This document shows, piece by piece, positions 29,795-42,530 of a DNA stretch of 64,000 nucleotides (position 1 is the first letter of the stretch; the number at the start of each line of letters is the position of its first letter). Under the pieces are notes generated by a model. The model ran no database searches and was not told the DNA's origin. It saw nothing but the letters and a program-made list of their open reading frames with translations. A program made the translations under genes and the position numbers. The stretch comes from Niebla homalea (taxonomy: Eukaryota > Ascomycota > Lecanoromycetes > Lecanorales > Ramalinaceae), in the NCBI GenBank assembly GCA_019925105.1, contig JAHGAU010000016.1, forward strand, positions 1,116,001 through 1,180,000, written 5' to 3'.

Positions 29795-32700
29795 ATGACT
29801 GACGCCGTATTCGCAAACCAACAGCGTATTGAGTGACCCCTCTCCGGCGACTCTTTGACCGGTAAGCTGACGACATACAGAATCTAACCTTCATCTCTCT
29901 CCTGACGAACGTCGCGTCTTCGGACACCTCTTCTCTCTCGCCGACTCGGACAAGATCGGGGTGGTCACGGGCGAAAGAGCCGTCACCTTTTTTGAAAAGA
30001 CGAGACTCTCATCAGACGTCCTGGGCGAGATATGGCAGATTGCCGACTCGGAAAATCGCGGCCTGCTCACGCCGGCTGGCTTTGGCATGGTCCTGAGATT
30101 GATCGGCTATGCCCAGGCCGGTCGATCGGTGAGCCAGGAGCTGGCCCTCAAGCGTAAGATGCCGCCACTTGCCATCCAGCACGGATCTGGACTTACTTCG
30201 TTGTGTAGCGGGTGGACCTCTACCCAGATTCGATGGCATTAGTGTGCCCTCAGGACCGCCTCCCAGTGGAGCTCCATTGCAACAAGCCCCCCTGCAGGCG
30301 CAGAATAGCGGACCAATCCGGGTGCCACCATTGACCCCGGACAAGGTCGCCCAATACACCAAGCTGTTCGAGGAGTCAGGGCCCCAAAATGGCACCCTGT
30401 CAGGTATGTGAGAAGGCTTCGGCAATCTCCAGTCATGTTAACGTCGGTTCAGGTGATTCCGCAAAGTACATTTTCGAGCGTGCACAGCTTCCCAATGAGG
30501 TCCTGGGACGAATCTGGACGCTGGTCGATACAGAACAAAAGGGAGCGCTGGGCTTGACAGAGTTCATCATAGGCATACACCTCCTCACTTCGATGAAAAA
30601 TGGGTCAATGCGAGCTGTGCCTCAAGTCCTGCCGTCTGGGCTGTATGAAGCCGCTGCAAGAAGAGGAGGCCCTCTCCGACAGCAGCCTGGGTCAAGACCT
30701 ACATCAGGTGCAGGCCAATTCCAAGCTGGCCTCAATCGCCAATTTGCTGGTTCTCCTGCTCTGGGACAACAAGCATCTAGAACGGCGTCCTCGGCTTTCG
30801 GACCCTCTCAGGCTGGCGGCGACTCATGGCTTGTCAGCCCGCAAGACAAGGCTCAATTTGATTCCATCTTTAGGACTGTGGACACGCAGAATCGAGGCTT
30901 CATCACAGGTGACCAGGCTGTTGGCTTCTTCAGCAACTCAAGACTCCCAGAAGACGCGCTTGCCCAGATTTGGGACCTCGCCGACATCAATTCCGAGGGC
31001 CAACTGAGCTCTGATGAGTTTGCCGTTGCCATGTATCTCATCCGACAGCAGAGGAGCAAGACGACCGAGCGGGATGTACTGCCGCAACAGCTGCCGTCTA
31101 ATTTGATTCCTCCAAGCATGCGACGCCAACCAATTGCTCCCCAGCAGCCTACAGCACCCATCTTTGACAATGCTGCAAACACTACGGCGCCCAGGTCGGC
31201 CTCGGAGGATCTCTTTGGTCTCGATGCTATCACATCTTCACCTCCTCCAGCGGCCACACCATTGCAAGCCAAGACCACAGGAGATTCCAGCAATTATGCC
31301 ACACCGCCGCGGAACCAAGCCTCACCACCTCCCACATCTGCACCCACGTCAACGCACGCGCCCTCTCACTTCAAGCCGTTCGTGCCATCGTCATCTTTCG
31401 GCCAGACCATCATGACTCCTCAAGGAACCGGAACCTCCGCTTCCGCCAGTCCGGGATTAGCCCACAATCTGCAAAAGCAGCCTGACGCCATGGATGATCT
31501 GCTTGGTGACAACGACCCGGAGGTGTCCTCAAAGCTCACCAACGACTCCTCGGATCTGGGAAACCTTTCTGGTCAGGTCAGTACCTTGACTGGCCAGATG
31601 CAGGATCTAAGGTCCAAGCGTGAGAACACGGAGCGAGAGCTTGGACAGGCAGGCAGTCAAAAGAGGCAATTTGAGGCACGGTTAGCAGAGCTACGTGCGG
31701 CATACGAGCAAGAGGTCAAAGAAGTCCGAGCGCTGGAGCAGCGGTTGAACTCGTCGAGGAATGATACTAAGAAGCTTCAGTCGGACATGGCGATGATCTC
31801 GGGTGCACATGAGGACCTCAAGAACCAGCATCGTCAGGTCGGAGAGGCTCTGGCCGCAGATCAGAATGAGAATGGTAGCCTAAAGGAAAGGATACGCATG
31901 GCAAGCTCAGAAATCGAGCAGATCAAGCCCCAGCTGGAGAAATTACGATCCGACGCCAGACATCAGAAAGGCTTGGTGGCAATCAACAAGAAACAGCTGG
32001 CCACTCATCATGCGGAACATGAGAAGATCAAGGCAGACATGAGCAGTCAGGCGGAGGAGCATGCACAGGCTATGAGAGATCTTGAACAAAGTCAGCGTGA
32101 CATTGAAGCAGCAGCTCAGACTAAACGTGAGCTCGAAGAGACGGCTTCTCAGGCTCGAGCCCCTCCAGCTCGAGCCTCTCCAGCGGCAGCTGCTGCAATG
32201 CCTCCTCCAGCAGCAATACCGGCGCCTGCTGTGGCCAGCCCAGCTCCATCCACGTCCAGCATGAACCCTTTCTTCCGCAGACCTACCAATCCTGATACGG
32301 GCGCGGCCTTCTCACCATTCACTCCAGCGAATGTATCATCACCGAGCCCGAATGCATTCGATAGCTTCTTTGGGCCTTCGGCTGCGACTTCGACGCCCCC
32401 CCCTCAAACTTCATTCCGAAGTGAGTCCCCGGGTTTGCAGCGACAGGCAATGCCAGAACAAGTGCCAGAACAAGCCGCGTCCAATCAGTCGTCTTCGGAA
32501 GGTCCTGGCATGGCAACCCCTCCTGCCTCTCCTCCTCCGCTCTCCAACTTCAGCGAATCGCCGACGGGTACGGAGCCACCAGCACCTCCACAGTCTCGAC
32601 AGATCACCTCTAGCTTCTTACCCTTCCGTCCGCCGGCAGATCGTTCAGGGTCTGAGAGCTCGTCAGTAAGGGTCGCTCCCCCAGCAAGCCGGATGGGCGA

Positions 32701-34666
32701 TATATCTGAAATCCCCACCCCCGCGGCAGCAGACGCCTCTGTGCCTGCATCTCCTAAGCAACATTTCAGGGATATGGCTTCAAAAGGCCCCATTGAGCCT
32801 TCCCCGTTGACTCAGCCTCCAGCACAAGAACCATCGGACATGGCAATTCAGGAGGCAGCAGCATCCGAGAATACGTCTCAAACGGCTGGCATGCCGAGCG
32901 CCACGCGAGATGTGCCAGGAGCCTTTCCTGGTGACGAGGTCTCGACACCTTTCGAGAAGTCGGAATCCCACGCCTTCGCCCCCAATCCATACAGTGGCGC
33001 GGCCCTTGATCCCCGCGTTGATGCTGTCCCACAATCACGAGGGCCATCAGGAGGTCAACCTCATCATCTGCAGCCTGGTGCACCGGATCCATTTGCCAAA
33101 TCCAGCACACCGACTTCGGTCAAGGATGATTTTGATAGTGCCTTTGAAAGTTTCGGTTCAGACAAGGGCAAAGCTGCAGATCAGCGTGAGGGCCAGACTG
33201 CGGATGATCCATTTGGGTATTCTGCTCTAGTAGGGCAAGCGCCTCAAGAAGAAACTCCTCAAGGGCAAGCAGCTGGCGAATTCCCACCCATCAAAGAGTT
33301 GGAGCCGGATGATGATAGTGAGAGTGAAAGTGAAAGGGGCTTTGACGATGACTTCACCACCCGATTTGCCAACAAGACCAACGAATCCGGTCCGAACGAG
33401 GCTTTGCAAGGTCAAGCTCCCACCGTTGGCAACGCTAACCTGACACCGTCGAGGCCACCATTCAATACTGTGGAGTCAAACAGAAGTCAGCTACCAACAC
33501 CCGGAGCTCAGAGCTCACCACCACCGTATGAAGGAGGTGCATTTGCTGGTCCAACTGGCGACCGTAAGGGGTCCAACCAGTTTCCGGCCGAATACTCTGG
33601 TCTTCTGCCCTCACGGGATGATCCCATGTCGCCGCCAACGCTGTCCGCTGAACCGAGCATGGACCAAAAGTCAAATGTGGCATCTTCTGCCGGCATAGAT
33701 CGAGGCTTGAACTTTTTCCCTGAGTCCTCCTCGTCTCCGGCCGCAGCAGGCCCAGCGCCTTCTGACCAGACCACCGCTGCGCAGCAGTCATCCTTCAGTC
33801 AGATGCACGCCCCCATGGCAGCCGGTGCATCCAACAACGCCCCATTCGCCTTTTCCCAAACCACATCATCCCCGCCACCATCTACACTGCCACAGCCAAC
33901 CCAGCAACCGCCCACTCTTCCACCAAAGACGACCGCCCCGAAAGACGACTTTGACGACTTCGAGGACCTCGCCCCTGCGCAAGAGGAGGACACTACCACG
34001 GACGACCCAACCTTCAACTTCCACTCCTCTCGCTCCACCAACAACATCAACAGCAACGATGACCTAGACTTCAACCCAACATTCGACTCCCCACAGACGA
34101 GCCAGCATGGCCTCGGCGGCGCAAGCCAGAGCAGCAACGTCTTCCCTCCCCCTCCTTCAACCGCCGAAAGGGCCGGTGGTGGTGGTGGTGGTGACAGCTT
34201 TGCCAGCTTTGAACACTCCAGAAACACTGTTGGCGGTGCAGCTGCAGCACCAAAGATCCAACAACAATCACCGCAGCCCATCTCCCATGACTGGGACGCC
34301 ATCTTTGCAGGACTTGATACTCCTCATAATCCCTCTTCAGCCAATGGCGCTGACGCCAAAAAACCTCCTGGGCTGCCCGCACGTTCGAATGGGCCTCCAC
34401 CTGATCCGGTGGGAGGAGGATTGAAGATGGGTGAAAATGGCTTGGTGCAGTCGGGTACGGAAGATGATGATCCGATTCTGAAAAGGCTGATTGGGATGGG
34501 GTTTGCGAGGGAGGAGAGTCTAGGGGCGTTGGAGAGGTATGATTATAACATTGATAAGGTATGTCATCACTCCTATTGGAGATCAAAGTAGAAGACATGT
34601 GGGTGTATGTGCTGACTTATGACGGTGGAACAGGCAGCCGATCACCTGATCAGATCGAAAGCATGA
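29795..34666 (+). CDS. EDE1: Ede1/Eps15-type endocytic scaffold with three EH domains and a UBA domain
   Basis: Early-arriving scaffold of clathrin-mediated endocytosis, which binds NPF-motif adaptors through EH domains and ubiquitin through a C-terminal UBA domain. Exons 29795-29825, 29881-30153, 30209-30403, 30453-34558 and 34634-34666 give 1545 residues. EH1 (about 15-88) has LSPDERRVFGHLFSLAD and VLGEIWQIADSENRG; EH2 (about 140-222) has LPNEVLGRIWTLVDTEQKG; EH3 (about 293-377) has LPEDALAQIWDLADINSEG with the calcium-loop acidic residues. A Pro-rich linker, then a long coiled coil (about 530-735) follow. A long disordered Pro/Ser region with FxDDF/DDFDDF-like acidic motifs leads to the UBA domain (LKRLIGMGFAREESLGALER), whose last helix AADHLIRSK is encoded by the small final exon. 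Order and length match fungal Ede1. The frame ending at 34591 is only intron read-through. Confidence 0.95.
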
Positions 34667-36332
34667 GTGGCTAGCTGAATCGTGGGCAGTTGATGGGCAA
34701 TCACCATGATCTCACTTGAGTAAAAAACGGCGGAGACTGTATATGTGGCAGCAAGAAGTACAGAGTAGGGAAAGAAGGTGCCGACCTATGCACGCGCGGC
34801 ATCTGACCGCTTTTTGATGATTGTGTGTCCATTACTCTCTGCATCAATGTATATCATAGCGTGCCTCTTGAAGGCAGGCAGAGGGGATCAGCTTACACCC
34901 ACACTGTCGCTAATCGTGATCTGTAAGAATGGCTGGCTTGTGCAACGGGAAGGAAGGCTGTATATATAATTCGATCAACGAATCATCATCATCAGTGCCT
35001 CCGTCCCAGCCATTTGCTCGGTGTTGAGATGTGTCAAAAACTTCCGCTTCATGACCCATGTAGGTAGTCAGTGTACCCGCGGACCGCGCAAGAAGGTTGG
35101 AGAGTGGGGAGATCATGGAAGACACCAGACATGCGACTGGACGGATGAGGGTATACAGACATTATTACAAAGGGATGACTTAAGGGTGGCATCAGTTTCG
35201 TACGCACTTTGAAAGAGAAGGGAAAGATACCAAATGGACTACTGTGGCAAGGAAAACCCACACCTCACTGCACTTGGTCTTTCCCCTTTCCTTTTCTCTC
35301 TCTCTCTCTCTCACATTGCCGCCCATCTTTTTCTGAGGTACTTTTTTTTCGTTAACATGGGGGAAATCAGTCCCCCAATAAATAATAATACTCACGACCC
35401 TGCGAAACGAATACGCACAAAAACCTACATCTCCGCTCCCGGTCCCACCGGCCGGGATCTTCCCTTCATCCTGTTTTCTCGTAATCGGGTAACCCATGAT
35501 ACGACCATTGATGAAAGTGACGTTGCAGGCGTTCAGGTAGGGGTCAATTAGTAGAAGCGAAGAGGGATCCTTTTTTCTCGGTTTTCGGGGGGTTTGCGTG
35601 GTTTGAGGGGGGTTTCGCGGGGGTTTGCTGGGGCTGGCGTGGACGGACGCGGTGATGTGTTTGTTGTTTGGTGTTTGGTGTGGAGGGGGAGGTTATATGG
35701 TAAGATAGAAGAGTAAGTTTGGGGGTTGTCGTGTCGAGAAAACAAGGGGGAAGCGATGGTGCTTGCTTGCTTGCTCCTGCGTTGGGAGGCTCGGCTTCAC
35801 TGACCTACTCACTCACTCAGTCACGTTATAGAGGTATATGTATATATGCAAAGCACAAAATTCATTCATTGTTTTCTTCCATGGATGACGGATGACAGCA
35901 AGTCATCGCCGCGGTCTACGGGAAAAAAGGGGGCCCAAGTGATGGGGACACAGAGCGCAAGAGTTCGCTACCTGGCTTTGATTAATCAAGTTACATACAT
36001 ATACATGCGCGCGATGATATAGCAGCAGCAGCAGCAGCGGCATCTATATTCCGCCCCTGAAAGCAAAATAGACATAACATGTACCCAAGAGGTCCCTCCA
36101 TCCAAAAGCCCCGCGCGCGCGTGAAAAAGGCGGGGACCGCCGTGCGTTCTTGAGCTGCTAACTCGAAAATACCTGCAGGAAGGGATCATGTCGTCGTCGT
36201 CGTCGGTCGTCGTCTAGTTCCTTTCCTCCGCTTTTCTCCTTTGGGCGGCACTGAATCGTGCGAGCATACCAATTGATTTCGCGGTCTGCTCCCTTGTCCC
36301 TGGAAGCAGGTCTGTTTCCCGCAGCATCCTCG
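34667..36332. other. Intergenic between convergent genes
   Basis: About 1.67 kb of 3' flank for two converging genes. It holds a (CT)n run near 35290, G/T-rich runs (35570-35730), a (CAG)n run near 36020 and a CG-repeat near 36110. No protein frame is supported. Confidence 0.6.
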
Positions 36333-37902
36333 TCACCGCCACGCCGGCTGAGGCGGCGGCGGGGGGGCGCCCCCGCTGTGATTTTGTATCCCGTAACCGG
36401 ATTGCACGGGGAAGCCGCCTGGTGGTCCTCCCTGCTGCTGCTGCTGGGCCCCGCCATAAGCTTGGTAGCCGCCACCTGATGGACCACCGCCATATTGCTG
36501 CTGCTGCTGCTGCTGCTGCGGTGGTACTCCGTAAGCAGGCGGCTGGGCGCCATAGACCTGTTGCGGGGCCTGCCCGTATTGCCCGCCGTGTTGGCCGTAC
36601 GGCTGAGGCTGCTGCGGTGGATAGCCAGCTTGATGTTGTGCAGGCTGTTGGCCGTAGGGTGCAGGGGAGGAATAGGATGATTGGCCATGCGGTGGATAGC
36701 CCGAGGAGGAGGAGGAGGGTGAGTATTGCCCTTGCAGCCCCTGCTGCTGCTGCTGATGTTGATGTTGACTGTAGGCTGGTTGCTGCGGTAGGGGTTTGTT
36801 TGCGTCTTGTAAGGCGCCGTGCATGTTTGGCCCAGAGGAATTGTAGTGGGAGGCTTGGTTATAGGTGCTGTTGGAGTGGTCGGATGAAGGGTGCTGGCCT
36901 AATTGTGGGGGTTGGTTGTAGTCGTTGGAAGGGTAGGGGTTGGGTTGGTGGTGGGTTGCACCGGAGTACTGCTGTTGCTGCTGCTGCTGCGGCTGCGGGG
37001 CAGGTGAGGAGTTGTAACTGCTGCCGGCGTTGCTGGGTTGGTAGGATGTTGGTGGGGCTTCACCAGTGTAGCCCCCACCGCTGGAGGAGTGAGAGGTAGG
37101 GGTGTAGCCGAAGTTGTTGTTGTTCTATATCGAATTCATGTCAGCGACAAGTCACTGGATGCATAGGTATCAGGAAGGCCTTGGGGATAGCAGGCATACC
37201 GAAGAGCCATGATGTCCCCCGAGCAAGCCGCCTAGAAAGCCGGCTCCACCACTGCTGTGTCCAGCAGAGGATGATCCGCCATAGCCACCTCCGCCTCCAC
37301 TACTTTGCTGACTGTTCCCATGGGGCTTGTCCCCATGATTCCCACCGTCCAAGAAACTCCCAATCAAATGTCCGGCCGTGCCTCCAAAGCTGCTATTACT
37401 ATGGCCACCCCCACTCCCTCCTCCACCACTGTGTCCAGCTCCACCACCGAGGAAGGAACTCGCCAGTCCACCAAGCCCCGACTGATTTTGTGGTTTGTGA
37501 TTCTGCTTCCCGCCACTTATGGCATTGACAGCCAAGTCTGACAGCAGGCCGCGATCGGCTTCACCGACTTGGCTCTCCGGATCGCGGTTTTGGTTCTCGG
37601 GAGGCATATTGTAGGGACTTCCTTCTGGTTGAGGGGTCGGCCCAACAACGGGGACGGAGGCAGAGGGTTGGGAGGGGACTGTCCAGGTGGAGACGCCGGT
37701 GGCAGTTTCGACGTAGTAGAATTCTGCCGAGAGTTTGCGTTAGGCTTGGCGAATGGCTGTGCCAGGACCAGGGGTGAGTAGTCTAAAGGGAAGAGGACGT
37801 ACTTCTCGAGCTGCCGTCCCACTGAGCAACGTAGCCTTCAGGTAATTTCGGTGGACTGTTATCGGGGCCTTCTTGCTGTGAGGGAGTTGCGGCGCGAGAC
37901 AT
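36333..37902 (-). CDS. WW-domain protein with Gly/Ser-rich and Gln/Pro-rich tail
   Basis: Three exons: 37902-37803, 37723-37200 and 37124-36333, 471 residues; introns GTACGT...GCAG (phase 1) and GTATGC...ATAG (phase 0). One WW domain near the N-terminus (about 20-50): LPEGYVAQWDGSSRKFYYV with THE second Trp and Pro in VSTWTVPSQP; the intron splits it. WW domains bind Pro-rich ligands. After it come a hydrophilic stretch (LLSDLAVNAISGG), a Gly/Ser-rich region with repeated FLGG/LGGLLGGHHG, and a long Gln/Pro/Tyr-rich tail with an uninterrupted Gln run coded by CAG (36497-36519). Low-complexity tails of this kind are usually disordered and may drive condensate formation. A second protein with the same WW-plus-low-complexity layout is encoded at 44183-45250. 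Cellular role unknown. Confidence 0.82.
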
Positions 37903-39440
37903 TGGATGGACAGGAGGAAGAAGACGTCCGAGCGACGTCAAATGAAGCTTTGGACAGACGAAAGGAAGGGGGTATTGTGGGTCGCGACTATGATATTACC
38001 CTTAAAGGATAAAGCGTCAAAGGCTCACCGGTTTGGCAATTCTTGGTCTTCTTGGCTGAATATTTCTATGAATAATTAATATTAAAATTCTTGGAAAGCT
38101 GAGATGCATCAGCCACTGCCAAGACTGGAAAATTGCCTCAGATCTCAGGATGGCGTCATCGCACTACCCTGACATCTATTTATGTCCTTCAGCAGGATTT
38201 CGTAAGACTCTGTGCACGCTTACAATCTTCTATCAGCCGCAATCACCAATCAGTGTGAAAAGCAATGGCTGCTCCTTGGAAGCAGTACGCTCTCCTCCGC
38301 CAGTTCATCAAACTATTCAGGGTTTACATGAGTGTATACAATGTCTAATGCTATGTGATGAGTTATGGGATTGGCCTGAAGTTGGAATGGGTCGAGGTCT
38401 TCATCATCCAAAGCCTGGACATCTGCTGCGACTGCTTGTTCGATGATCTCCTTTTTCCACGAAGACGACGCCACTGCGAGGGTCAGAATCGGCTTATTGT
38501 AAACGTTGGGTAGGATGAATATGTACAATCGAGTTCATAGTGAGAGAATCATACCGGACGTGGTTATCCTTTCGAAGTGGATGTGCTCGGTGGTGATGAT
38601 GTATCAATGTCAGACCGCTTTCGTTGATGTCGTTAGTCCCCCGGAGGGTTTTCCAGAGAGAATGGTCACAAGGCTCATATCGTGACACACAAGGTGGAAT
38701 GCTGGCCTGAATGAGCCCACCACGCCGGACATGGAGGTCAAGATCAGCGTTTCATGGCAACACCTGGGTAGCGCTTCTTGCCGGAAGTAGCCTCAGATAC
38801 TAATGTGGGCACGCTGAGTATTCGCTTCTGAGTAAATTGGGTCTTCAAGCCAGTTGCTCTTCGATGTTTGGTCAGGTTGGCAAATTTTTGAACAAACATC
38901 ACACGCAACTGGATAGCATGTTTCGGCATTCAAGGTAGTTACTGCCCAACTACATAGTCAAGAGTAGCACGGCGTGCGGATACGTGTGAAAGAGACTAGT
39001 GACAAAGAGCATGCATGATGGGATTTTTAATGATGAGCCCCTACTTATGTAGTTACCAAACGGATGCCATGTTCGCGACATTTGCCCATTGCTCCTCCGT
39101 TCTCACCCGCCCTTCTCTAAGGGCGAGCATCCTCCTGACTAGCAGCATTCCTTGTAGGCTGAAATTATCCTCATTGCATGCATCAGCCTGAACCATTTCA
39201 ATTTTGCCCGTATAGCTCATCTGAATGAATGGAACCGAGAGAAGAATCTGGCATTAACCTAAGATTCGGTCAGTCCTAGAGGCTCTTCGACTCATGTCAT
39301 CTCGGGCATCCATGGGTACAGTGAGTGAGTCCGCCTCTGACCAAGGAACTACCATTAAGTATCTGTCTGCATCGCTCTTTAGTCGGATGAGCGCTTCACC
39401 GGAAATTCAGAGACACCCATGATTTAGATACTACGCTCAC
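37903..39440. other. Gene-poor stretch
   Basis: Upstream region of the WW-domain gene followed by about 1.3 kb without a supported gene. The short frames have no recognisable content. Confidence 0.55.
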
Positions 39441-40205
39441 TCAAGCCAACACATGATGAGGGCGGACGGTGGCTTTGAACACGTAATGGGTCATATGGAA
39501 GGCCTGGCCAACCACTATGACTTCCTCCTTGACCTCAATCTGTACGTTGGGGCCCAATGTCTGTTCCAAAGCTCTCCTCAATGGGTTCCACTTCGCATGG
39601 AAGTAGTTCTGGTGAGTAGGAGGGTCTTGACTGTGAGCATTGGCATCAAGACCATAAGCGCACCATTTATGATTATGGATGGTTATCTGTTTGCATTGGT
39701 CAAGGAATTTCAACGCTTTAAGGCCAGCCAGTCTTGTCCAGGCAGTGGGAGTGGCAAAGATGTCGAGCCGCTGCAGCTGATTGTTGGAAGTGAGCGCTTG
39801 GATGAGGCGGTTCGTGATAGCGATACTGCGTGTATATTTCGCCGTTACACGATCAAGTTTAATGCCGGCATTTTTGAATCCAGAAGTCTTCGCCTTGTAG
39901 GTCTGACTTGAGACGGTGTGGTAGTCGAAGACATGAAACATGAAGATACTCTTGCCGTACAAAACCTCCGAAGCCTCCGTCTTTGTGGCAGAAGAAACGC
40001 GCAAGATGTTTAGATCATTAGCAGGGCGCCCACCAATGTCGGGACGCCATATGACTACGTAAGATTTGCTGAAGAGGCGTTCGTAGATTAGGAGCCTGAT
40101 TTCAGCTGGGAGTGGCAGGGTTGCAAATGAACGACGATTGCGCTCTGCGGTGACCCGGCTTGCGATTTCACAGTTTGAACTAGACGACGCGAGTGGTGGA
40201 TCCAT
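39441..40205 (-). CDS. F-box-like protein (LPAEIR family), copy 1
   Basis: Single exon, 254 residues. The N-terminal motif LPLPAEIRLLIYERLF (about 30-45) is the short F-box-like helix typical of a large group of ascomycete proteins of unknown role. It is followed by IWRPDIG, LNILRVSSATKTEASEVLYG (the 'cRxxxxEAxxvLYx' pattern) and FMFHVFDYHT. The rest is alpha/beta without known motifs. It is paralogous to the broken gene 750 bp upstream, which shares SLKTLPFPAEIRNQIYAYVF and LNILSTSKTIYQEALPILY. Possibly a substrate adaptor, but function unknown. Start 40205 is the first ATG in frame. Confidence 0.7.
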   Translation of the reverse strand: MDPPLASSSSNCEIASRVTAERNRRSFATLPLPAEIRLLIYERLFSKSYVVIWRPDIGGRPANDLNILRVSSATKTEASEVLYGKSIFMFHVFDYHTVSSQTYKAKTSGFKNAGIKLDRVTAKYTRSIAITNRLIQALTSNNQLQRLDIFATPTAWTRLAGLKALKFLDQCKQITIHNHKWCAYGLDANAHSQDPPTHQNYFHAKWNPLRRALEQTLGPNVQIEVKEEVIVVGQAFHMTHYVFKATVRPHHVLA

Positions 40206-40952
40206 GCTCTAATGTCAAGATCGACCTTCAGTCAGAATACTGCTCTATACATAAGAGTAGACCAATGCTTTGGCACAATGCTGGTTTTACTCACATCGGA
40301 ATATATGGAATCCGATTTAGCCGAGTATCAATGTCAATGGACCGATACTCTGACAGGTAGTACAACTCGTAGAAACAGAAGCTCTGAGGACTGTGGACAC
40401 TGATCACGATCAATGGTTCTCAGCGGGTTCGTCCTGGAAGTGAGACGAGCTTGACAAGATGTCGCAGAAGCTAGCGTGCCAAGGGTGTATAAAGTTTTGG
40501 TACTACAAGCAATTGACTTGAAATATCCTCTGGCATCTCGCCATTATGTCAGTGAAGTGAATGATAAGAAGTTTGCAATCATGGCATAAGGCTACGTCGT
40601 CTCATCAGACAAGATTAACGTGTATGTAAATAATGGACTCAGATCATGGCCGTATCGCCAGCCTGTACAGAGACATTCATTGCATCCTCAGCCCAGGTCA
40701 TGATGCTTCACCCATTCACGTTGCTAAGGCTACTGTGGATTTGCTCAAAGGCAATAGGCAGCTGCTCGATTGACCAGCTCAGCTATTAAAAAAATCGTGG
40801 AATCGCGTCTGGATGGAGCAATTGGCTGGCTGAACTTGGCAAGTTGCTGATTAAGCTATAGCTTATCATCACCTTATCACCGGAACAGATATCATGGACG
40901 AGTAAGCACGGCTGTCGAGGCATTGAGTGACTCTACCGAGCCGGAAAAAGGT
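40206..40952. other. Intergenic between the two F-box-like paralogues
   Basis: No supported gene or repeat. Confidence 0.6.
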
Positions 40953-41700
40953 TCATGAAGCCAGCTCCCTTCGTCGGATATGCAAGTCGATTAAAGACGT
41001 TAGATAGGTACCACAATCAAGCCATCGCTCCTCTCGACGTTCCACATGCACAGTGCCAATGCCAAATTTTGACTCCAATTTACCCATTAGGACCTCCACA
41101 CGCTTATCGGTAGCAGCGCGCATACTCTTCCAGGGAAAACTGGGATAGAAAGCACCCTTGACAACGCCGCATTTCTCAGCAGCGAGACAAAGGTCAATGA
41201 TTTCAAAGCGGGCCAGGAGATTTATGACATGGTTGTCGGCGAGCCTCCTTATCCCATGGAAGTTCGTATTGACCTGCAGCGTCCTTGGGTAAGGACCAGC
41301 AGCGAAAGTCTCCATAAGCCTCCGAAGTGCAATGGCTTCCACAGCCATGGGCGGCCCAGACATTCGAAAAGCGTGCGAGTCAAGCACACAACTTCTCGGT
41401 GCCTGTGCTTTAGCGTCGTCAACGCGGTGGGGGGAAACCTTGGTTATCCAGGAGGGAGAAGCGGAATCGTCTCTCTGCAGTGTAAAGAATTGGCAAGGCT
41501 TCTTGATAGATGGTCTTGGATGTTGATAGAATGTTCAGGGTGGGTGATGTAATCTCTGGATATGGGCGCCAATGGAGCTTGTAGGAGGGGGCGAAGACGT
41601 AGGCGTAGATTTGGTTGCGGATCTCGGCGGGAAATGGCAGCGTCTTTAGAGAAGGGCGGTGATGATCAGCAGCTATCGTTGTAGTCTTCTGCCTATTCAT
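40953..41700 (-). pseudogene. F-box-like protein (LPAEIR family), copy 2, frameshifted
   Basis: Paralogue of the previous gene. The first part (from ATG 41700) reads LKTLPFPAEIRNQIYAYVF, then LHWRPYPE, LNILSTSKTIYQEALPILY and FRFSLLDN, but its frame ends at a stop near 41419. The second part continues in the +1 frame (VDDAKAQAPRSCVLDSHAF, GPPMAVEAIALRRLMETF) to the stop at 40953. The switch falls at a run of six C on the coding strand (plus-strand G run 41429-41434), the classic place for a one-base indel. No intron with acceptable borders restores the frame. Either a young pseudogene or a sequencing error; one base would decide. Confidence 0.65.
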
Positions 41701-42530
41701 ATTGGCAAAAGATAACACTTCTAGCCTTCCCAGGTCACATTAGCAGATTGATGAACCCAGGGAGAAGCGCTGCCATAATTTGGGTTGGGTGGCTCGTCAC
41801 TTGTCACACGCATCAAGACCCATCAGGACCCAGGAATGGCCAATCAACCAAATGATGATGCTCGATGACCAGCCTTCATGGTATACCACAGGCTGGACAG
41901 GGAGACAAGCTTCAAAAAAAAGGACTTCTAGACAAAGCTTGGCACGGAGCTTATTTCCGTATTATATACCGTATTATATCCGAACGACGGGTGGTCCCGC
42001 TGACAGCAACCAAAACTGAATATTTTCATGGGACCCTTGGTACCTACCTCACGGCTCAGCCGAGTACACTTTAATCTTAAATTCGATATGCACGGGGCAT
42101 TTTTGAAACGAAGCAGATGGTGAAGACCCATCCAACCACAAGCCGCGCATAGTCGTCCAAAGTCGCCCCACTTGCCTACCACCCAAATAGTTAATGATCG
42201 CGATGCTCATCATGCGGTCATCCAATGATTGGCATTAATTATACGCATCTATGTGGATGAGGGTTTGGGGATTCTGCAATCTGCATGCCTCCCCCTTCTC
42301 CGCTTCTCACTTGGGAAGGCACAGGCTTTCAGGAGAAGTCATCGGCATGCGTACGTTGACTACAGCCTCCCTTCGATTCTTCTATGTCATAACCTCGCAC
42401 CCCACAGATAAGGGTTTGAGAAAACTCTCATCGGAATTCGACGTCGTTGTAAGAGGGCAGCACGGCACCCGTTCTATCATCATTGTCATGGTGTAATGCT
42501 CCCTACATCATAACACGACGGTGGCCATCA
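41701..42530. other. Intergenic
   Basis: About 830 bases upstream of the surface-protein gene; nothing recognised on either strand. Confidence 0.55.

Noticed and set aside
30389..34591. A 1400-residue protein starting at 30389 as the complete gene
   Set aside because: This frame starts inside an intron and ends in intron read-through; the upstream exons encode EH1 and half of EH2 and the last exon completes the UBA helix.
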